Positions 60,812 through 64,000 of a stretch of 64,000 nucleotides of DNA are shown here, piece after piece. The notes below the pieces were generated by a model. It was given only the letters and a program-made list of their open reading frames with translations. It was not told where the DNA came from and searched no databases. Each line of letters starts with the position of its first letter. Position 1 is the first letter of the stretch. The position numbers were made by a program, and so were the translations under genes. The stretch is from Streptomonospora sp. PA3 (GTDB lineage: Bacteria; Actinomycetota; Actinomycetes; Streptosporangiales; Streptosporangiaceae). The stretch is taken from positions 282,516-346,515 of the forward strand of contig NZ_VTZW01000010.1 of assembly GCF_009728995.1 (NCBI RefSeq). The letters run 5' to 3'.

Positions 60812-61933
60812 CTACCAGGGGTCCTCCTGGCGGAAGAAGGCCGCGCTCGCCCACCGGGCGCGCTCGTCGGCGTACCCGGGTTTGATCACCTGCTCGATGA
60901 GCGCCAGCCGCTCGTCGTGGCCGATGAACGCCGACTTCATGGCGTTGACGGTGAACCAGCGCAGCGTCTCGGCGGTGTAGCCGAACTCCGCGCACAGCCG
61001 CGCCAGCTCCTCGCTGAGCGTGGCGCTGTCCAGCAGCCGGTTGTCGGTGTTGACGGTGACGCGGAACCGCAGCCGGCGCAGCGTGTCGACGGGGTGGGCG
61101 GCCAGCGACGGCAGCACGCCGGTGTTGACGTTGGAGGTGGGGCACAGCTCCACCGGGATCCGCTTGTCGCGGATGTAGGCGGCCAGCTCGCCCAGTTTGG
61201 CCGAGCCGTCCTCGGCCGCGGCGATGTCGTCGAAGATGCGCACGCCCTGGCCGAGCCGGTCGGCGCCGCACCACTGGATGGCCTCCCAGATCGAGGAGAG
61301 CCCGAACCCCTCGCCCGCGTGCAGGGTGAGGTGGAAGTTGGCGCGCTTGACGTGCTCGCAGGCGGAGATGTGGCGGGTGGGCGGATAGCCCGCCTCGGGC
61401 CCGGCGATGTCGAAGCCCACCACGCCGCGGTGGCGGTAGCGCACGGCCAGGTCGGCGATCTCCAGGGAGTCGGCGGCCTGGCGCATCGCCGTCAGCAGCA
61501 GCCGCACGTCGGTCCTCAGGCCGAACAGGCGGGCCTTGGCCCGCCCGACCCGAAGCCCCTCCAGGACCGCGTCGACGACCTGCTCACGGGTGAGGCCGCC
61601 TTCGGTGTGCTGCTCGGGGGCGAGCTTGACCTCGGCGTAGACCACGCCGTCGGCGGCGAGGTCCTGTGCGCATTCGGCCGCCGCGCGTGTCAGGGAAGCG
61701 GTGTCCTGCAGCAGGGCGACCACCGGGTCCAGGCGGCGGGCCCGCTCCTCGGGGGTGGGCGCCGGGGCGCCGAACCAGGCGCGCAGCCGGTCGGGGTCCG
61801 CGGCGGGCAGCCCGGCGCCGCCGGCCGGGGCGGCGAGGTCGAGCACGGTGCCCGCGCGCAGGCCGCCCACCAGGTGATCGTGCAGCAGCACCTTGGGCAG
61901 GCGCCGGATGGTCTCGTGGCCCAGTGGTGTCAT
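60812..61933 (-). CDS. adenosine deaminase family protein with altered catalytic residues
   Basis: A 373-residue amidohydrolase of the adenosine deaminase family. The zinc-binding HxH (KVLLHDHL), the LHAGEG motif with the catalytic Glu, PTSNVNTG and VTVNTDNRLLDSATL are kept. Two key positions differ: the canonical GHG catalytic-base motif reads RLGQGVRIF (His to Gln, CAG codon), and the HLDG motif reads HLVGG (Asp to Val), which in mouse ADA contacts the ribose 5'-OH. Activity on adenosine is therefore doubtful. The ATG at 61933 has a GAGGAGG site. It is convergent with DUF4873. Confidence 0.85.
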   Translation of the reverse strand: MTPLGHETIRRLPKVLLHDHLVGGLRAGTVLDLAAPAGGAGLPAADPDRLRAWFGAPAPTPEERARRLDPVVALLQDTASLTRAAAECAQDLAADGVVYAEVKLAPEQHTEGGLTREQVVDAVLEGLRVGRAKARLFGLRTDVRLLLTAMRQAADSLEIADLAVRYRHRGVVGFDIAGPEAGYPPTRHISACEHVKRANFHLTLHAGEGFGLSSIWEAIQWCGADRLGQGVRIFDDIAAAEDGSAKLGELAAYIRDKRIPVELCPTSNVNTGVLPSLAAHPVDTLRRLRFRVTVNTDNRLLDSATLSEELARLCAEFGYTAETLRWFTVNAMKSAFIGHDERLALIEQVIKPGYADERARWASAAFFRQEDPW

Positions 61934-62089
61934 CGTCCTCCTCGATGCCGGGGTCTGCGGGCCGGCCGCCGCGCGGCAGGCCCGCATGTGGGTAAATTGC
62001 CCGGCAGTCTAGACGAGCACCCGCGGAACGGCACCGGCCGGCGGCGGTGATCCCCGTCTCGCCCGGTCCGGCGGCGGAGGACCGGCGCT

Positions 62090-63448
62090 TCAGACGGGGC
62101 TCTGCGCCGAGCGGCCGGCCGGGGGCAGCACGTGCTCGGAGACCTCCGAGTGCACCTGCTGGAGCCGGGCGCGGGCGGCGCGGCGCAGCCGTCCCAGGCA
62201 CTCCACCGCCGCCGACTCGTCGCCCACCAGCCCGCCTTTGACCACCGCGGGCGTCCCTTCGAGCGGGCCGCCGCTGAGGGTGCCGTGCACGGCCAGCGGC
62301 AGCACCTCGCCGGCGACCTCGAAGCCGTGGACGCCCAGGGCGTCGAACACGCTGGAGGTGAGGTCGCCGCCGGTGAGGAACAGGCCGCTGGGCAGGGCGT
62401 GGGTGCCCGCCTCCTCCTCCACGGCCTCCACCACCCCCGCCAGCAGCTCGGCCAGGCGCGCCGGCAGGGCGCGCTCGGCCGGGTGGGCTTCGGCAGCGGG
62501 TTCGAGCAGCCGCAGCGCGACGACGTCGGGAAAGACCGCCGACGTCAGCCGGTCGACGAGCTGCCGGGCGACCTCGCGGGCGTGTTCGCGGTCGCCGGCG
62601 CCCAGGCGGCCGGGGTCGGCGTCGACGAAGCGGACCGGGCCGGATCGGGCCAGGGCCGCGACCTGGCGCCTTGTCAGGTCCGTGGTGCTGCCCGCGACGG
62701 CCAGCAGCGGCCCCGGAGCGCCCGCCTGGCCGCGCAGGCGCAGCGCATAGGCCAGCAGCGCCCCGCTGGGCCCCGGGTCGGCGGCCACCCACACCGTCCC
62801 GTCCTCGCGGTGGGCCTCGGCGGCGGCCTGGGCGAGGTCTTCGATGCGCTGCTCGTCGGAGGCGTCGCACACCAGCACCGGCTCGTCGCCGGAGCGCAGC
62901 TCCGCGGTGAGCATGCTCTGGGTGACCTGGCGTGCGGGCACGTGGCGCACGGCCAGGCGGCACTGGCGCGCCAGGATCGCCGCGACGTCGCCGGTGTCCA
63001 TCGGGCAGAAGGGGTCGCGGGCGAGCTCGGTCTGCTCCAGGGGCCGGCCGCCGAGCAGCTGGACGCCGTCGACCGTGGTCCGGCCGCCGGTGGGGAAGGC
63101 CGGTACCACCAGCGCGCGTACGGCCCACCGGGCCGGGACCCGGTCGCGCACGGCGCGCCAGGCCGCCTCCAGCTCGGCGCCGACGTTGCCGCGCAGGGTG
63201 CTGTCGAGGCGCTTGACGACCAGGCCCACCGGCCAGATCGCCTCGACGACATCGGTCACCAGGTCGGCGGCCTGCTCGGCCGAGGCGTGGCGGCTGTCGA
63301 GGTTGGCCACCACCACGTCGTACTCCTCGGCCACCGCGGTCACGTGCTCGGGGGTGACGGTGGTGACCCGCATCCCGGCGCGTGCGAACCGGGCGCCGGT
63401 GGCGTTGGCGCCGGTGAGGTCGTCGGCGACGACGAGAACCTGGGCCAC
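62090..63448 (-). CDS. four-carbon acid sugar kinase family protein (DUF1537)
   Basis: A 452-residue protein of the OtnK/DtnK class, which phosphorylates four-carbon acid sugars such as threonate or erythronate. The N-terminal domain has VVADDLTGANATGARFARA and KRLDSTLRGNVGAELEAA. The C-terminal nucleotide-binding domain has LFLTGGDLTSSVFDALG and GGPLEGTPAVVKGGLVGD. The length fits the family. No dehydrogenase or aldolase partner gene is visible in the window, but the adjoining MFS gene may carry the substrate. Confidence 0.87.
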   Translation of the reverse strand: MAQVLVVADDLTGANATGARFARAGMRVTTVTPEHVTAVAEEYDVVVANLDSRHASAEQAADLVTDVVEAIWPVGLVVKRLDSTLRGNVGAELEAAWRAVRDRVPARWAVRALVVPAFPTGGRTTVDGVQLLGGRPLEQTELARDPFCPMDTGDVAAILARQCRLAVRHVPARQVTQSMLTAELRSGDEPVLVCDASDEQRIEDLAQAAAEAHREDGTVWVAADPGPSGALLAYALRLRGQAGAPGPLLAVAGSTTDLTRRQVAALARSGPVRFVDADPGRLGAGDREHAREVARQLVDRLTSAVFPDVVALRLLEPAAEAHPAERALPARLAELLAGVVEAVEEEAGTHALPSGLFLTGGDLTSSVFDALGVHGFEVAGEVLPLAVHGTLSGGPLEGTPAVVKGGLVGDESAAVECLGRLRRAARARLQQVHSEVSEHVLPPAGRSAQSPV

Positions 63449-63511
63449 GGCTTCCTCCCCTTCCCGCTGGGCTGCGCTGCGCCGGGGCGGCGGCCCCGCG
63501 TTACGAGCCTC

Positions 63512-64000
63512 TCATCCCCGGCGCTCGCGCAACCCCGTTCCGGCCAGCGCCGAGGCGGCGCACAGCGCGAGGACGTAGACCACCACGCCGGTCCAGCCGA
63601 CGGTGTCATACCAGATCCCGCCGAGCCAGCCGAAGGTGCTGGAGCCCAGATAGTAGGCCAGGGTGTAGAGGGCCGCGGCCTGGGCGCGCGCGACCGTGGC
63701 CCGGTGGCCCACCCAACCCGAGGCGGTGGCGTGGGCGGCGAAGAAGCCGAAGGTGAACAGCAGCAGGCCGGCGGCGACCGCCGCGAGGGAGGGTGCCAGC
63801 AGCACCGCGGCCGATCCGGCCATCGCCCCCACGCCCCACAGCAGCACTGTGCGCCGCCCCAGCCGCTCGGCCAGGCGGCCGGCGGCGGCCGATCCGGCGG
63901 TGCCGGCGAGGTAGGCGGCGAACAGGAAGGCCACGACCGTCTGGGACAGGCCGAAAGGCGGGCCGGTCATCCGGAAGCCCAGGTAGTTGTAGACGGTGAC
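63512..64000 (-). CDS. MFS transporter, C-terminal part (runs off the window)
   Basis: The last 162 residues of a major facilitator superfamily transporter, with five hydrophobic helices (TVVAFLFAAYLAGTAGSAAA, LLWGVGAMAGSAAVLLAP, LLLFTFGFFAAHATASGW, ALYTLAYYLGSSTFG, VVVYVLALCAASALAG). It holds the conserved GRLAERLGRRTVLLWG loop. The VTVYNYLGFR segment just inside the window edge shows that the gene continues upstream. It is probably a drug- or sugar-type transporter; the substrate is unknown. Confidence 0.86.
   Translation of the reverse strand, partial: VTVYNYLGFRMTGPPFGLSQTVVAFLFAAYLAGTAGSAAAGRLAERLGRRTVLLWGVGAMAGSAAVLLAPSLAAVAAGLLLFTFGFFAAHATASGWVGHRATVARAQAAALYTLAYYLGSSTFGWLGGIWYDTVGWTGVVVYVLALCAASALAGTGLRERRG

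Overview
This 64 kb window is a chromosomal segment of a high-GC actinomycete. The evidence is the strong GC bias at third codon positions, the frequent GTG and TTG starts, and the order of the housekeeping genes: dprA, comM, yraN, DUF2469, lepB, rplS, trmD, rimM, khpA, rpsP, ffh, amtB, ftsY, smc, mutM, rnc, rpmF, coaD, rsmD, recG, rpmB, thiL. Gene order and protein style suggest the Streptosporangiales/Nocardiopsaceae (Nocardiopsis, Streptomonospora and relatives). That placement is inference; no rRNA or other taxonomic marker is present. I saw no tRNA, rRNA, CRISPR array, prophage or insertion sequence.

Region 1 (1-13.7 kb, minus strand) holds DNA processing (dprA, comM, yraN), signal peptidase, ribosome assembly and tRNA modification genes, the SRP GTPase ffh, a lipoprotein and amtB. 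The glnK-glnD pair that often follows amtB is absent. Region 2 (14.7-24.0 kb) has an ABC exporter pair, ftsY, a cobalamin-riboswitch-controlled btuF-btuC pair without an ATPase gene, a large palindromic repeat that recurs at the left edge of the window, and smc. Region 3 (24.5-31.8 kb, minus strand) holds a small coiled-coil protein, acyP, mutM, rnc, rpmF, yceD, coaD, rsmD and recG. Region 4 (32-36 kb) holds rpmB, a membrane-anchored CBM2-like protein, thiL, an Lrp/AsnC ligand-binding domain and DUF3515, DUF3105 and DUF305 proteins.

Region 5 (37.1-43.7 kb) is a complete cydABDC operon for cytochrome bd oxidase. It has a near-perfect 25-bp dyad upstream of cydA and an in-frame 105-bp minisatellite inside cydD. 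Region 6 (44-51 kb) holds a secreted protein, a BCCT transporter, a divergent PduO-type adenosyltransferase, a DUF1707 protein and a RelE-like/UvrD-type helicase.

Region 7 (51.3-60.7 kb) is the most interesting. It contains DUF6114 and DUF6230 membrane/secreted proteins, a GMC (cholesterol-oxidase-like) oxidoreductase, an alpha/beta hydrolase whose nucleophile serine is replaced by alanine, a MerR regulator, an AurF-like diiron oxygenase, a Baeyer-Villiger-type flavin monooxygenase and a DUF4873 protein. Two divergent promoter regions about 4 kb apart carry the same operator-like sequence, each lying between -35 and -10 elements. This suggests that one MerR regulon links all these genes into an oxidative lipid or sterol-like pathway at the cell envelope, which I do not recognise as described. 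The window ends with an adenosine-deaminase-like protein with altered catalytic residues, a four-carbon acid sugar kinase and a partial MFS transporter.
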